NCBI RefSeq assembly: GCF_018397995.1
Contig: NZ_BBQH01000016.1
Location: 62,001 to 126,000, forward strand
Reading direction: 5' to 3'
Length of the DNA: 64,000 bases
From: Rhizomonospora bruguierae
Lineage (GTDB): Bacteria > Actinomycetota > Actinomycetes > Mycobacteriales > Micromonosporaceae
A program made the position numbers and the translations under genes. Positions 27,250-36,913 of the stretch are shown here, in pieces. Position 1 is the first letter of the stretch; each line of letters begins with the position of its first letter. Below the pieces are notes generated by a model that saw nothing but the letters and a program-made list of their open reading frames with translations, searched no databases and was not told the origin of the DNA.

Positions 27250-29463
27250 GTGGATCGGACGCGGCGGCTGTGGTACCGGCGACCCGCGCAGCGGTGGGCG
27301 CAGGCGCTGCCGGTGGGCAACGGGCGGCTCGGCGGGATGGTCTTCGGCGACCTGGTCGCGGAGCGGATCGGGCTGAACATCGACACGCTGTGGTCCGGGA
27401 GCGGGCCGCGCCAGGCCGGCGTGGCGGGCGGGCCACGGACCCTGGCCCGGGTGCGCCACCTGCTGCTCGCCGAGGGCGACCGCGCGGCGGCCGGCGACGC
27501 CTCGCGGGCGCTCCAGGGCCCGGACACCGAGGCGTACCAGCCGCTCGGTGACCTGCTGCTGGAGGTGGACGGGCCGGCTGGCGCGCCGGACTACCACCGG
27601 GAACTCGACCTTGCCCGGGGCGTGGCGACCGCCTCCGGCGGCGGGGTACGCACGGAGGTGTTCGCCTCGGCCCCGGACGACGTGCTCGTCGTCCGGGTCA
27701 CCACGGACCGGCCGGGCGGGCTTCATCTGCGTGCCCGGTTGCGAACGCCGCACCCGGACGCCAGGCGGCCGTCGGCCGGCGGGACCACCATCGCGCTCAG
27801 CGGTCGCGGTCCGGTGCGCGCCGAGCCGGTCACCTACGACCCGCAGCGGGGCATCCGCTTCGTCATCGCACTCACGGCCCGCAGCCCCGAAGGGCAGATC
27901 AGCACGGTGGACGGTGACCTGCGCGTGACCGGTGGGCGTGAGGTCACCCTCGTACTCGCGGCGCACACGTCCTTCCGAGGGTGGAACCAGCACCCGGGCG
28001 ACGACCCCGGCGAACTGATCACCCGGTGCCTCGCCACCATCCGGGCGGCGACCGGCGACCTTCTCGCCCGGCACGAGCGGGACCACCGGGTCCTCTTCGA
28101 CCGCGTCCACCTGGACCTCGGCGGTCGCGGCGGCGCGGACATCCCGACCGACGAGCGGCTCGCCGCCTTCCGGGCCGGCGTGCCCGACCCCGACCTGGTG
28201 GCGCTGCTCTTCGACTACGGGCGGTACCTGCTGATGGCCTCGTCGCGGCCCGGCACCGAGCCCGCCAACCTCCAGGGCATCTGGAACGAGACGGTGCGAC
28301 CACCGTGGCGGGGCAACTACACCACGAACATCAACCTGCCGATGAACTACTGGCCGGCGCTGACCGCGAACCTCGCGGAGTGCCACGGCCCGCTGCTCGA
28401 CCTCATCGGACAGTTGGCCGAACCCGGTGCCCGCACCGCCCGCTCGCTGTACGGCTGCGCCGGCTGGGTCGCGCACCACAACACCGACCTCTGGCGCGCA
28501 AGCTGGCCGGTGGGGGAGGGCACCGGTGACCCGGTCTGGGCGCTGTGGCCCATGGCCGGCGCGTGGCTGGCCCGCCACCTGGCCGAGCACGCCGACTTCA
28601 CCGGGGAGCCGGTGGACGACCGGCCGGTGCGGGGCGCGGCGGAGTTCGTCCGCGACTACCTGGTACCGCACGGCGGCCGACTCGTGCCCGCCCCGTCGAC
28701 CTCGCCCGAGAACGCCTTCCGCGACGACCGTGACCGCCCGGTCTCCCTCGACACCTGCTCCACGATGGACATCTGGCTGATCCGGGACCTGTTCCGCTGG
28801 GCCGGCCTGGCGGAGCCGGCGCTGCCCGAGCCGGCCGTCGGGGCGGACGGCCGGCTCCTGGAGTGGTCCGCGCCGGTCACCGAGGTGGAGCCCGGGCACC
28901 GCCACCTCTCCCACCTCTACGGGCTGTTCCCGGGCGACGCGATCGACGTCGACGACACGCCGGACCTCGCCGAGGCGGCCCGCGCTGCACTGCGCCACCG
29001 GCTGGACCACGGCGGCGGGAGCACCGGTTGGAGCCGGGCCTGGGCGGTGGCCCTCTGGGCGCGGCTGGGCGACGGGACGGCCGCCGTGGCCAGCATCGCC
29101 ACCCTGCTGCGCGAGTACGTGGCGGAGAACCTGTTCGACCTGCACCCCACCGACCTGTTCCAGATCGACGGCAACTTCGGCGTGACCGCCGCCGTGGCGG
29201 AGCTGCTGGTACAGAGCCACCGCGGCCGGCTCCGCCTGCTCCCGGCATTGCCGCCGCCCTGGCGGGACGGGTCGGTCCGGGGCCTGCGCGCCCGCGGCGC
29301 GGTGACCGTCGACCTGGACTGGCGGGCCGGCCGGCTCCGGGAGGCCACCCTGACCGCCCGCCACGACCGTACCGTCCGGGTCGCACCGCCGCCGGCGGTG
29401 GCCACGCCGTCCACCGTGGAGCTTCGCGCCGGGGTGCCCCGGCGGCTCAGCTTCCACCGGTAG
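27250..29463 (+). CDS. GH95 alpha-L-fucosidase
   Basis: 737 residues from GTG 27250. The N-terminal beta domain starts [20 protein letters not shown], which is characteristic of GH95. The (alpha/alpha)6 barrel contains [13 protein letters not shown] with the two Asn that activate water, the acid region STSPENAF, and [10 protein letters not shown]95 enzymes invert alpha-1,2-linked L-fucose (some act on L-galactose) from xyloglucan, mucin or milk glycans. No signal peptide is visible, so it probably acts on imported oligosaccharides. The AKR/SDR pair at 49.9-51.7 kb could oxidise released fucose. It overlaps the convergent GGDEF gene by 17 bp. Confidence 0.9.
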   Translation: MDRTRRLWYRRPAQRWAQALPVGNGRLGGMVFGDLVAERIGLNIDTLWSGSGPRQAGVAGGPRTLARVRHLLLAEGDRAAAGDASRALQGPDTEAYQPLGDLLLEVDGPAGAPDYHRELDLARGVATASGGGVRTEVFASAPDDVLVVRVTTDRPGGLHLRARLRTPHPDARRPSAGGTTIALSGRGPVRAEPVTYDPQRGIRFVIALTARSPEGQISTVDGDLRVTGGREVTLVLAAHTSFRGWNQHPGDDPGELITRCLATIRAATGDLLARHERDHRVLFDRVHLDLGGRGGADIPTDERLAAFRAGVPDPDLVALLFDYGRYLLMASSRPGTEPANLQGIWNETVRPPWRGNYTTNINLPMNYWPALTANLAECHGPLLDLIGQLAEPGARTARSLYGCAGWVAHHNTDLWRASWPVGEGTGDPVWALWPMAGAWLARHLAEHADFTGEPVDDRPVRGAAEFVRDYLVPHGGRLVPAPSTSPENAFRDDRDRPVSLDTCSTMDIWLIRDLFRWAGLAEPALPEPAVGADGRLLEWSAPVTEVEPGHRHLSHLYGLFPGDAIDVDDTPDLAEAARAALRHRLDHGGGSTGWSRAWAVALWARLGDGTAAVASIATLLREYVAENLFDLHPTDLFQIDGNFGVTAAVAELLVQSHRGRLRLLPALPPPWRDGSVRGLRARGAVTVDLDWRAGRLREATLTARHDRTVRVAPPPAVATPSTVELRAGVPRRLSFHR

Positions 29464-31312
29464 TGGACGGGACCCGCTCCGCGAGTACGGGCCGGTGTCG
29501 CGGCCCGCCCGCCGCCGGCGGAGCCGCCTCGGCCAGTTCGGGGCCGAACTCGGCGATCCGGTCCCGGCCGGCCGCCTTGGCCGCGTACAGCGCCAGGTCG
29601 GCGCGGCGCAGCGCCTCGGCCGGGCAGAGCGGGGCGTCGCCGAACAGCAGCAGCCCGACGCTGGCGGTGGTCAGCCGGCCGTCGCCCCCGGTGATGCCCA
29701 GGGCGCGGATCCCGCCGCGGACCGCGGCGGCCACGGCCCGGCAACGCTCCGGGTCGGCGCCGGTCAGCAGCACGGCGAACTCGTCGCCGCCGAGGCGCGC
29801 CACCGCGTCCGCGCCGTCGGTCGCGTCCCGCAGCCGCGCCGCCACCGCCACCAGCAGGGCGTCGCCGGCCGCGTGGCCGAACCCGTCGTTGACCGCCTTG
29901 AACCGGTCGAGGTCCACCAGCAGCAGCGCGCCGCGCGGCGGTGGGTTCTGCGGCAGCGCGCTGTGCAGCGACGCGCCGGGCGACGGCGGGTTGTGCGGCG
30001 GCGGGCCGTGCCGCGATGCGCTGTGTGGTTGTGCGCCGGGCGGCGGCGGGTTCTGTGGCGGCGGGCCGTGCCGCGATGCGCTGTGCGGCGGCGGGCCGAG
30101 CGTGAGGGCGGCCTCCAGCCGCTCGGCGAACAGGATGCGGTTCGCCAGCCCGGTCAACGGGTCGTGCAGCGCCTGGTGGGCCAGACGGCGCTGGAGTTCC
30201 TCCTGCTCCGCCAGGGACCGGCGCAGTCGCGCCGCGTACTCGTCCAGCATCACGGCGTGCACGGCCACCGCCCGGGCGTTCTGCTCGGCGACCCGCAGGG
30301 ACAGCGCGTGCCTCGCGACCAGCAGCACGGACACGACGCTGGCCAGCACGGCCGGCCCGATCGTCGCGACCGTGGCCGCCGGGGTGTCCGCGTGGCCGGA
30401 GGTCACCGCGCCGGCCGCCGCGACGAGCGGGGTGGCCGCCGCCAGCGCCATGAACACGCCGTGCCGCCGCGGGGAGAGGCGCCGCGGCGGGCGCGCCTCG
30501 CGGCGGGACACCACCCCGAACGCCGGGTGCGCCAACGCCCCGGCGGCCAGGAAGCACCAGGCCAGCCAGGCGTACTGGCCCGCACCGCCGGACGCGAACG
30601 CGCCGGTCCCGATCGCGGCCATGCGGGTCAGGAACGCCACGTCCCCGGCGAGCACGGCGGCGCCGGCCGCGGCCAGCAGGAGCACGGGCGGGGCCACCCG
30701 GCGCCGCCGCCAGGCGCGGCCGACGACGACGAGCGCGGCGGCCATCGCCAGGTCCAGCGCGTTGTACGTGACGGCCACGGCGAGTTGGGCGGCGGTCGGC
30801 GAGCCGCCGTGCAGCGAGGGCGCCACGAGCAGCGTCCAGCCGAAGATCATGGCACCGACCGCCACGATCCCCGCTTCCAGCACGGTGGTGCCCGGCGCCA
30901 CCTCGGCGGAGAGCAGCATCAGGGCGAGCAGCCCCGCGGTGAACAGCAGGTACGCGACCGCGAACGCCGCGACCCAGACCAGCGAGGGCACCGACCGGCC
31001 GGCGGGCACGGCGCTGGCCAGCAGCACCACCGCGCCGAGGGCCAGCCCGAGGAAGGCGAGCCAGCCGCCGAGCGGGGCGCTGCGGCGGCTCAGGGCGCGC
31101 CCGGCGAGCGCGACCCCGGCGACCCCGACCGCGGCGGCCAGGGCATGGGCGTGCAGCGCGGCCTGGGCGCCCATCGCGACCGCGCCGGCGAGCGGGATCC
31201 ACCACCAACGGGGGTACCGGGTCAGGGCGCTCTGCCCGGCGGCCGCCGGGGTGGCGAGGGGACGGAACCTCGCGACGAGCGCGCTCGGGCGCGGGTCGGC
31301 GTCCATCTCCAT
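29447..31312 (-). CDS. Membrane GGDEF-domain protein (diguanylate cyclase)
   Basis: 621 residues from ATG 31312. About eight to ten membrane helices fill residues 35-330, then a short coiled coil ([18 protein letters not shown]) leads into a GGDEF domain ([48 protein letters not shown] about 507). The active-site GGDEF is intact, so c-di-GMP synthesis is plausible; no clear RxxD inhibitory site was looked for exhaustively. The domain is split by an insertion of about 55 Pro/His/Ser-rich residues encoded by 60-bp tandem repeats (see 29941-30090). The longer open frame upstream is antisense to the ribokinase and is rejected. Confidence 0.87.
   Translation of the reverse strand: MEMDADPRPSALVARFRPLATPAAAGQSALTRYPRWWWIPLAGAVAMGAQAALHAHALAAAVGVAGVALAGRALSRRSAPLGGWLAFLGLALGAVVLLASAVPAGRSVPSLVWVAAFAVAYLLFTAGLLALMLLSAEVAPGTTVLEAGIVAVGAMIFGWTLLVAPSLHGGSPTAAQLAVAVTYNALDLAMAAALVVVGRAWRRRRVAPPVLLLAAAGAAVLAGDVAFLTRMAAIGTGAFASGGAGQYAWLAWCFLAAGALAHPAFGVVSRREARPPRRLSPRRHGVFMALAAATPLVAAAGAVTSGHADTPAATVATIGPAVLASVVSVLLVARHALSLRVAEQNARAVAVHAVMLDEYAARLRRSLAEQEELQRRLAHQALHDPLTGLANRILFAERLEAALTLGPPPHSASRHGPPPQNPPPPGAQPHSASRHGPPPHNPPSPGASLHSALPQNPPPRGALLLVDLDRFKAVNDGFGHAAGDALLVAVAARLRDATDGADAVARLGGDEFAVLLTGADPERCRAVAAAVRGGIRALGITGGDGRLTTASVGLLLFGDAPLCPAEALRRADLALYAAKAAGRDRIAEFGPELAEAAPPAAGGPRHRPVLAERVPSTTGGS
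29941..30090 (-). repeat. 60-bp in-frame tandem repeat inside the GGDEF gene
   Basis: About 2.5 copies of a 60-bp unit (20 codons). The plus-strand blocks at 30001 and 30061 both begin GCGGGCCGTGCCGCGATGCG, and the block at 29941 is a diverged copy. The encoded peptide alternates proline runs with PHSASRHG- and PQNPPPPG-type stretches, and lies in the loop before the first beta-strand of the GGDEF domain. Confidence 0.85.
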
Positions 31313-31460
31313 GGCCAAGAGCTTCTGTCCGATCGCGAGAGGTGCGATTGGCGACGTTGCGTGGTCGCGCGGACACCATGATGCCCGTGTCGATCGTGCG
31401 GCGGCAAGTGCCAATGCACGTGCACCCGCCCCGCGCCCCGGTCCGGCGCGAAGCACCCGC

Positions 31461-31531
31461 CGATCTTGGAGTTGTGGTGTCGGGATCGGATGGGTAAGGG
31501 CGGTTTGACCGGCACGGCAGGTCCAAGATCG
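31461..31531. repeat. 71-bp intergenic repeat, copy 2
   Basis: Same length, ends and orientation as copy 1 (17292-17362): CGATCTTGGA at 31461-31470 and TCCAAGATCG at 31522-31531. The left part (GTTGTGGTG, then CGGGATCG) aligns with copy 1; the centre does not. It lies between the divergent GGDEF and ribokinase genes and ends 19 bp before the ribokinase ATG, so it is within or next to that promoter or leader. Confidence 0.8.
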
Positions 31532-31550
31532 GCGAAGGGGGAGGGGTGGG

Positions 31551-32489
31551 ATGACGGTCGTTGTGGCCGGGCAGTTGGCCCGGGACGTCGTGCTGCTCGT
31601 GGACGAGCTGCCGCCCACCGGCACCTCCGCGGACGCCCGGCTGCGTCTGGAGATGCTGGGCGGCAAGGGTGCCAACCAGGCCGTCTCACTGGCCCAGCTC
31701 GGCGTGCCGGTGGCGCTGGTGGCGGTGGCCGGCGACGACCGGGTCGGTGAGGAACTGCTCGCCCAGGCCCGGCGCGACGGCATCGACGTCCGGTACGTGG
31801 TGCGCCGGCCCGGTGCGCAGACCGGGCTGATCGTGGAGGCGTTGGAGGCGGACGGCGGCTGGCGGTACCTGCAGCACCTGCCCGTCCAGGTGCTGCTCAC
31901 CGAGGCGGACGTGGCGGCGGCCGGCCCGGCGCTGGACGCGGCGGAGGCGGTCCTCGTCCAGCTCCAGCAGCCGCCCGCCGCGGTGCTGGCGGCGGCGCGG
32001 CGCGGCCGGGACGCCGGCGCGATGGTGGTCCTGGACGGCGCGCCCGGGGACGGTGCCGACCGGGCGACCCTGCTCGGCACCGCCGACGTGGTGCGCGCTG
32101 ACGCCAAGGAGGCCGAGGCGCTGACCGGCGCCCCGGGCAACGACCCGGACCGGGTGCTGGAGGCGGCCTGGGGCCTGCTCTCCGCCGGTCCCCGGCTGCT
32201 GGCCCTGGCCCTCGGCGGCGCGGGCAACCTGTTCGTCTGGGACGACCGGGCGTGGGGCCGGGGGCACGCGCTGCTGCCCCTCGCGAAGGAGAAGATCATC
32301 GACACGACCGGCGCGGGCGACGCGTTCACCGCCGCGCTGACCGCCGCCCTGCTGCGCGGCGACCACCCGAGGGACGCGGCCCGGCTGGCGGTCGGGGCCG
32401 CCGCCGCCTGCGTCGGCCAGCCGGGTGGCCGCCCGGCCCTGACGCCGCTGGATGGCGGGCGCCCCCTGATCGGGCCCGGTGGTCCGTAG
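31551..32489 (+). CDS. Ribokinase-type PfkB carbohydrate kinase
   Basis: 312 residues. It has both PfkB signatures: the N-terminal GGKGANQA and the C-terminal [13 protein letters not shown] with the catalytic Asp. [15 protein letters not shown] and the short beta-lid fit ribokinase better than fructokinase, so ribose to ribose-5-phosphate is the likely reaction; other pentoses or nucleosides are possible. GGGGGAGG precedes ATG 31551. No ribose transporter is adjacent. A 71-bp repeat ends just upstream of its ribosome-binding site. Confidence 0.85.
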   Translation: MTVVVAGQLARDVVLLVDELPPTGTSADARLRLEMLGGKGANQAVSLAQLGVPVALVAVAGDDRVGEELLAQARRDGIDVRYVVRRPGAQTGLIVEALEADGGWRYLQHLPVQVLLTEADVAAAGPALDAAEAVLVQLQQPPAAVLAAARRGRDAGAMVVLDGAPGDGADRATLLGTADVVRADAKEAEALTGAPGNDPDRVLEAAWGLLSAGPRLLALALGGAGNLFVWDDRAWGRGHALLPLAKEKIIDTTGAGDAFTAALTAALLRGDHPRDAARLAVGAAAACVGQPGGRPALTPLDGGRPLIGPGGP

Positions 32490-32557
32490 CGCCGCTGCGG
32501 TCCGCGCCGAGTCCGGCGGCGCCGTCGCCACCGGGGGATTGGCGGGCTGGCAGATCG

Positions 32558-32572
32558 GTGGAGCGCTCCCAC
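32558..32572. promoter_or_regulatory. CebR-like operator upstream of the LPMO gene
   Basis: GTGGAGCGCTCCCAC contains the perfect 10-bp palindrome GGAGCGCTCC and matches 12 of 14 positions of TGGGAGCGCTCCCA, the operator of the LacI-family cellulose regulator CebR in streptomycetes. It lies about 225 bp before the LPMO start, in a 309-bp gap (32490-32798) that otherwise holds no gene I can support. Confidence 0.5.
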
Positions 32573-32798
32573 GCGCCTACTGCCGGGGCGGCGCCGCCCG
32601 CCGCCGGGAATCGAGACATGGAAGTTCCTCTTGTTTGGCCCCGGTGGTGGGTGGTCGAATTCGGGTGTCATACCCGTCCGCCGGTCCGTTGGCCCCGCGC
32701 GGATGGGTCTCCCGCGGCGCCGGCTGGCCGGCGGCGCCCGGCGGCACCGGCCGCCGGCGGCGACCAGCGGGCGCCGCGACCCGCTACCGGGAGTCGCC

Positions 32799-33830
32799 AT
32801 GACCGCACGCCGTCTCACCGCCCTCGCCGCCACCCTCCTGCTCGCCCTCGCCGTCGGCGCCGTCGTGGCGCCGGCCGCCGCGCCGGCACACGGCACCCCG
32901 CAGCAGCCGGGCAGCCGCACCTGGCTGTGCTACCTGGACGGACTGTCGCCGCAGGGCGACATCCAGCCACACAACCCGGCCTGCTCCGCCGCCGTCGCGC
33001 AGGGCGGCACCACCCCTCTCTACAACTGGTTCGGCGTGCTCCGCTCGGACGCGAACGGGCGCACCACCGGCTTCGTCCCGGACGGGCAACTGTGCAGCGG
33101 CGGCAACCCCACGTTCGCCGCGTACGACCTTGCCCGCAGCGACTGGCCGGTCACCCACGTGACCGCGGGCGCCCAGTTTGAAATCGACTACAGCAACTGG
33201 GCGAAGCACCCGGGCACCTTCTACGTCTACGTCACCAGGGACACGTGGAGCCCCACCCGGCCGCTCGCCTGGAGCGACCTGGAGGCCGCCCCGTTCTCCA
33301 CCGTGACCGACCCGCCACAGGTCGGCGGTCCGGGCACCAACGACGGCCACTACTACTGGACCGTCACCCTGCCCGCCGGAAAGACCGGCCGGCACCTCAT
33401 CTACGCCCGGTGGGTCCGCTCGGACAGCCAGGAGAACTTCTTCAGCTGCTCGGACGTGGTCTTCGACGGCGGCACCGGCCAGGTGACCGGGGTCGGGACG
33501 GGCAGCGAGGGCACCCCACAGCCAGGCGCCCCGGGGCTGTGCACCGCGGTGCTCGAAATCACGAACAGCTGGCCCGGCGGGTTCCAGGGCGAGGTGACCG
33601 TGACGGCCGGCTCCAGCGGCGTGAGCGGCTGGACGACCAGCTTCTCGCCCGGCTCCGGCGCCACCATCACCCAGGCATGGAACGGCGTGTACCTGCAGAG
33701 CGGCACGCTGTCGGTGGTCCGCAACGAGAGCTGGAACCGGCAACTGACGCCGCACGGGTCCGCCACCTACGGCTTCGTCGGCTCCGGCACCGTCACCGGC
33801 ACGCCCGCCGTCACCTGCACCAGCCCGTGA
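32799..33830 (+). CDS. Secreted AA10 lytic polysaccharide monooxygenase with CBM2
   Basis: 343 residues. The signal peptide ends APAHG, which leaves His as the first mature residue as required for the copper histidine brace; the second His is in [11 protein letters not shown]. The AA10 domain runs to about residue 230, followed by a linker and a C-terminal CBM2 ([35 protein letters not shown]). The pair oxidatively cleaves crystalline cellulose or chitin outside the cell, and CBM2 suggests cellulose. GGGAG lies 8 bp before ATG 32799. A CebR-like palindrome lies upstream. The stop is back-to-back with that of the convergent deacetylase. Confidence 0.93.
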   Translation: MTARRLTALAATLLLALAVGAVVAPAAAPAHGTPQQPGSRTWLCYLDGLSPQGDIQPHNPACSAAVAQGGTTPLYNWFGVLRSDANGRTTGFVPDGQLCSGGNPTFAAYDLARSDWPVTHVTAGAQFEIDYSNWAKHPGTFYVYVTRDTWSPTRPLAWSDLEAAPFSTVTDPPQVGGPGTNDGHYYWTVTLPAGKTGRHLIYARWVRSDSQENFFSCSDVVFDGGTGQVTGVGTGSEGTPQPGAPGLCTAVLEITNSWPGGFQGEVTVTAGSSGVSGWTTSFSPGSGATITQAWNGVYLQSGTLSVVRNESWNRQLTPHGSATYGFVGSGTVTGTPAVTCTSP

Positions 33831-34943
33831 TCAGACGGACCGGCTGGTCTCCCCCAGCAACTGCGACACGGTCACGAACTCGTAGCCGCGCTCGCGGAGC
33901 CCTTCGATCATCCGGGGCAGCCCGCGGAGGGCGACCAGCCGGTCCGGCTTGCCCACGTTGTGGGCGAGCAGGATCGTGCCGGGCGCCATCTGGTCGATGA
34001 TGTGCCGCGCGTGCCCCGCCGGGTCGCCCGGGAACTCCGACTCCACCATCTGCTGGGACCACAGCACGACCCGGTAGTTCATCCGCGCCGCGGCCAGCAG
34101 CGCGCCGCCGCCCAGGTGGCCGTACGGCGGGCGCAGCAGCGCCGGCTCCTGCCCGGTGACCTCGGCGATCGCGTCGTGCGAGCGGCGCAGGTCGTCGCCG
34201 GCCCGCTGGGCGTCCGCCCGCGCCAGGTCGTTGTGCCGCCACGAGTGGTTCGCCGCCTCGTGCCGCGCCATCCGCCCGTGCACCACGCCCGGGTTCTTCA
34301 GCGCCCGCTGGCCGACCATGAAGAACGTCGCCGGCACGTCGTACCGGTCGAGGGTGTCGAGGGTCAGTTCGGTCCAGTTCGGTTGGGGACCGTCGTCGAA
34401 GGTGAGGGCGACGAGCTTCCGGTCGGTCTGGACCCTCCACGTGACGGCGATCTGCCCGGCGCCGCTGTGCGGCCCCCGGTCGACCTCCGTGGCGCCGGCC
34501 GCGCCGCCCCGGATCGGCAGGTTACGGTCGAGGACGTCGGCCGCCTCGGCGAAGGCCACCGCGCCGAGCCCCGCCCCGGCGGCGACCAGGCAGGCCCGCC
34601 GCAGCAGCGCCCGCCGGCTCTCCCGGCTCCACCGCGGTCCGGCCCGTTCCGGTGCGGCCACCTCGCCCCCGGGCTGTTCAGCCCCGGGCTGGTCCGGCCC
34701 TGTCTGGTCCGGTCCCGGCTGGTCCGCGTCATCCGGGTCCGGGTCGGTCCGCTTTGCGCCGGTCTCCTGCGCACTGCGCATTTCCGGCCCGGCCTTGTGC
34801 GCGTCGCCGGCCGCGTCGGCGGCCCGTAAATCCGCCTGCCGCGCCGCATCTCCCGGTGACCCGGCCCCCACTGGCTCCCCCACGCCGCTGACGATAGCGA
34901 CAAGAACGGGTGCCGGGTGCCCCGTTGAATTGATCCGATACAT
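33831..34943 (-). CDS. Polysaccharide deacetylase (NodB homology, CE4)
   Basis: 370 residues if the first ATG is used. A polar N-terminal region of about 110 residues contains QPGPDQTGPDQPGAEQPG repeats, then SRRALLRRACLVAAGAGLG looks like a Tat-like or uncleaved signal anchor. The catalytic domain shows all NodB motifs: TFDDGP (base and metal Asp), HSWRH (metal His pair), RPPYG and the late His (LAHNVG). It probably deacetylates peptidoglycan or chitin at the cell surface. The conserved part starts about residue 100, so the true start may lie downstream of 34943. Confidence 0.85.
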   Translation of the reverse strand: MYRINSTGHPAPVLVAIVSGVGEPVGAGSPGDAARQADLRAADAAGDAHKAGPEMRSAQETGAKRTDPDPDDADQPGPDQTGPDQPGAEQPGGEVAAPERAGPRWSRESRRALLRRACLVAAGAGLGAVAFAEAADVLDRNLPIRGGAAGATEVDRGPHSGAGQIAVTWRVQTDRKLVALTFDDGPQPNWTELTLDTLDRYDVPATFFMVGQRALKNPGVVHGRMARHEAANHSWRHNDLARADAQRAGDDLRRSHDAIAEVTGQEPALLRPPYGHLGGGALLAAARMNYRVVLWSQQMVESEFPGDPAGHARHIIDQMAPGTILLAHNVGKPDRLVALRGLPRMIEGLRERGYEFVTVSQLLGETSRSV

Positions 34944-34990
34944 TGCCGCACTTGATGGTGATTGTCAGTATCCGTACCAAGATCTCCGGG

Positions 34991-35027
34991 CGTGCGAGCC
35001 GGCGTGCGAGCCGGGTCTGCGAGCCGG
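34991..35027. repeat. Short tandem repeat (12 bp, three copies)
   Basis: CGTGCGAGCCGG occurs twice in tandem (34991-35002, 35003-35014), followed by a third imperfect copy to 35027. Farther on, CCGGCGACCCGGGCGCG occurs at about 35057 and again at about 35117, 60 bp apart. This 274-bp gap between the deacetylase and the DUF1992 gene holds no supported gene. It is too short and too GC-biased to be a CRISPR array. Confidence 0.6.
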
Positions 35028-35217
35028 CCCGGCAAGGTGGGGGTGCGAGAGCATGGCCGGCGACCCGGGCGCGTGCGGGTTTGCCCCGAGGGCGCGCGGG
35101 TCGTCGCCCGGCCCACCCGGCGACCCGGGCGCGGGGCGGGGTCGGTGGCTCGCGTTCCGCGACCGGGCTGAGGACTGTGACGCTGGCGCGGCGGACCCGG
35201 CTGCCCACACCGGACGG

Positions 35218-35742
35218 TTACTGACCCGGGCGGCGGGCGATGCGGCGCCACCACGGGTGGCGCGCCGGCCGGGGCGGGCCGACCACGGCGGGCCCCGGCG
35301 AGGTGGCAGCGGTGGCCGGGGCAGCTTCGTGGGCGGTGGCCTCGCGCTCCGCCCGCCAGGCGGCGACGATCCGCTCCGCGTCCACGCGGCGGATGGAGAC
35401 GGGCGGCCCGGACGGCGTAAGCAGGTAGTCCAGGATCCGACGGTTGAGTTCCGCCACGGCCTCGCGCACGGTCTCCTCCGACCGGAGGCCGCGTACCGTC
35501 TCCGGCAGGTGCTCGACCTCCCGGCGCAGCAGGAGCGGCAGGGGCAGCAGCGCGTCCGGCGACACGTTCTCACGGCGCACCCAGTCCTTGATCCACCACT
35601 GCTCGTCCTCGGGGCCGGAGAGGTTCCGCAGCGGCTTGCCGGCGCCCAGCAGGTTGTCGAACTCGCCGCGCTCGGCAGCCTCGCGGATCTGCCGGTCCAC
35701 CCGGGTCTCGAAGCCAAGCCCGCGCGGCGTGCGCTCGCTCAC
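35218..35742 (-). CDS. DUF1992 (DnaJ-homologue subfamily C member 28-like) protein
   Basis: 174 residues. The first about 110 residues match DUF1992: VDRQIREAAERGEFDNLLGA, GKPLRNLSG, WWIKDWVRREN, LLLRREVE. The C-terminus is Ala/Pro-rich and ends in basic residues. No J-domain HPD motif is present; the family name comes from a human protein that carries both. The function is unknown. Confidence 0.85.
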   Translation of the reverse strand: MSERTPRGLGFETRVDRQIREAAERGEFDNLLGAGKPLRNLSGPEDEQWWIKDWVRRENVSPDALLPLPLLLRREVEHLPETVRGLRSEETVREAVAELNRRILDYLLTPSGPPVSIRRVDAERIVAAWRAEREATAHEAAPATAATSPGPAVVGPPRPARHPWWRRIARRPGQ

Positions 35743-35800
35743 CCGGCAACCGTACCCGGCCTGCGGGAACTCGGCGACGGCGCGCGGCGACTATGACGGT

Positions 35801-36826
35801 ATGGGGTGTGAGCGATGCCGGGAAGCGCTGTCGGCCCGGCTGGACGGAGAGGACGAACCGGGCGCGCCGGGTGCGGTCGACGCGCACCTGAGCCGGTGTG
35901 CCGCGTGCCGCCGTTGGTTGCAGGCCGCCACGCAGGTGACGGACCTGGTGCGCGCGTCGGTGCCGGCGCCGGACGAACTGCCCGCGGTGCCCGTGCCGCC
36001 GTCGCGGCGCGCGGGTGACGAGGCGGTCCAGGTGATCGCGTTGCGCTGGGCTCTCGGGGTGCTCGGCGCGGTCCAGTTCCTGCTCGGCGCCGCCCAGGTC
36101 GCCGGGGTGGCGGGGGGCCAGCACCTGCACACGGGCGGCGGCGGGTTGCAGGCCGGCCACCTGTGGCACGAGTCCGCCGCCTGGAACATCGCGATCGGCG
36201 CCGGCTTCGCCTGGGTCGCGGCCCGGCGTGGGCGCCCGGTCGGGGTGCTGCCGATGCTCAGCGCCTTCGTCGCCGCGCTGACGGTGCTGACCGTCAACGA
36301 TCTGCTGGCCAGCCGGGTGGACCGCGCCCGGGTCGCCAGCCACATCGCCGTCCTCGCCGGGTACCTCATCATCCTGGTGCTGAACCGGCGGAGCCCGGCG
36401 GACGAGCCGCCCGGGGGGCGGCGGGAACCGTCCCGCTGGAAGGTCCGCTTCGACGACGAGACCACCGCGGACGAGCCCGCGGGCGCCCCCGCGCCGCCGC
36501 GCCTGCGCCTGATTCGCGGCCTGCCCTCCGAGGCCCACGCCGCCGCGATGTTCGGTGCTGGGGTGCGCGCGGCAGGGGTCGCCGGCGCCGCCGCTCTTCA
36601 CGGGGCCGGGGCGGGCGCCGCCGGGATAGGCGGCACTGCGGCGATGCGTGTCCGTGTCGCGGGGGCGGCTGGCAGCGCGACGATGCGCGGTGCTGGAGCC
36701 AGCGCCGCGGGGGCGGCTGGCAGCGCGGCCCGCGCCGCCCCGATAAGCGGCGCTAAGGCCGGGCCGGGTGCCGCCCGGGTACGCGCCGAGGGAGCAGCCG
36801 GCACGACCGGCCGGCGCGCCGCGTGA
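35801..36826 (+). CDS. Membrane protein with N-terminal anti-sigma-type zinc finger
   Basis: 341 residues from ATG 35801. The N-terminus has a zf-HC2 zinc finger (MGCERCREALSARLDGE, then AHLSRCAACRRW). Four hydrophobic segments lie between about 75 and 195, with a His-rich loop (GGQHLHTGGG, AGHLWHESAAWN). The last about 90 residues are a low-complexity Ala/Gly tail with repeated GAAGSA units. Such fingers usually hold ECF sigma factors as anti-sigma factors, but no sigma gene is adjacent. The His-rich loop could bind metal. The role is unknown. Confidence 0.7.
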   Translation: MGCERCREALSARLDGEDEPGAPGAVDAHLSRCAACRRWLQAATQVTDLVRASVPAPDELPAVPVPPSRRAGDEAVQVIALRWALGVLGAVQFLLGAAQVAGVAGGQHLHTGGGGLQAGHLWHESAAWNIAIGAGFAWVAARRGRPVGVLPMLSAFVAALTVLTVNDLLASRVDRARVASHIAVLAGYLIILVLNRRSPADEPPGGRREPSRWKVRFDDETTADEPAGAPAPPRLRLIRGLPSEAHAAAMFGAGVRAAGVAGAAALHGAGAGAAGIGGTAAMRVRVAGAAGSATMRGAGASAAGAAGSAARAAPISGAKAGPGAARVRAEGAAGTTGRRAA

Positions 36827-36913
36827 GGGGGCGGCCCGTCCTGCCGTTTTCGGGAGAGGGGACCGGGGTACCGGCTCCGGCGAGCCCGGCGAGCCGGGGA
36901 TCGGGAGGTGACC

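Noticed and set aside
25804-29457. A 1217-residue minus-strand open frame covering the esterase and the whole GH95 gene
   Set aside because: Only the last 427 codons show family motifs; the rest is antisense to an intact GH95 gene and is Gly/Arg/Pro-rich, typical of shadow frames in high-GC DNA.
29447-32920. A 1157-residue minus-strand open frame continuing upstream of the GGDEF protein
   Set aside because: The extension is antisense to an intact ribokinase and crosses a repeat; membrane helices and family homology begin at ATG 31312.
34991-35133. Clustered short repeats as a CRISPR array
   Set aside because: Units are 12-17 bp, GC-biased, without spacers of regular length, and there are no cas genes.
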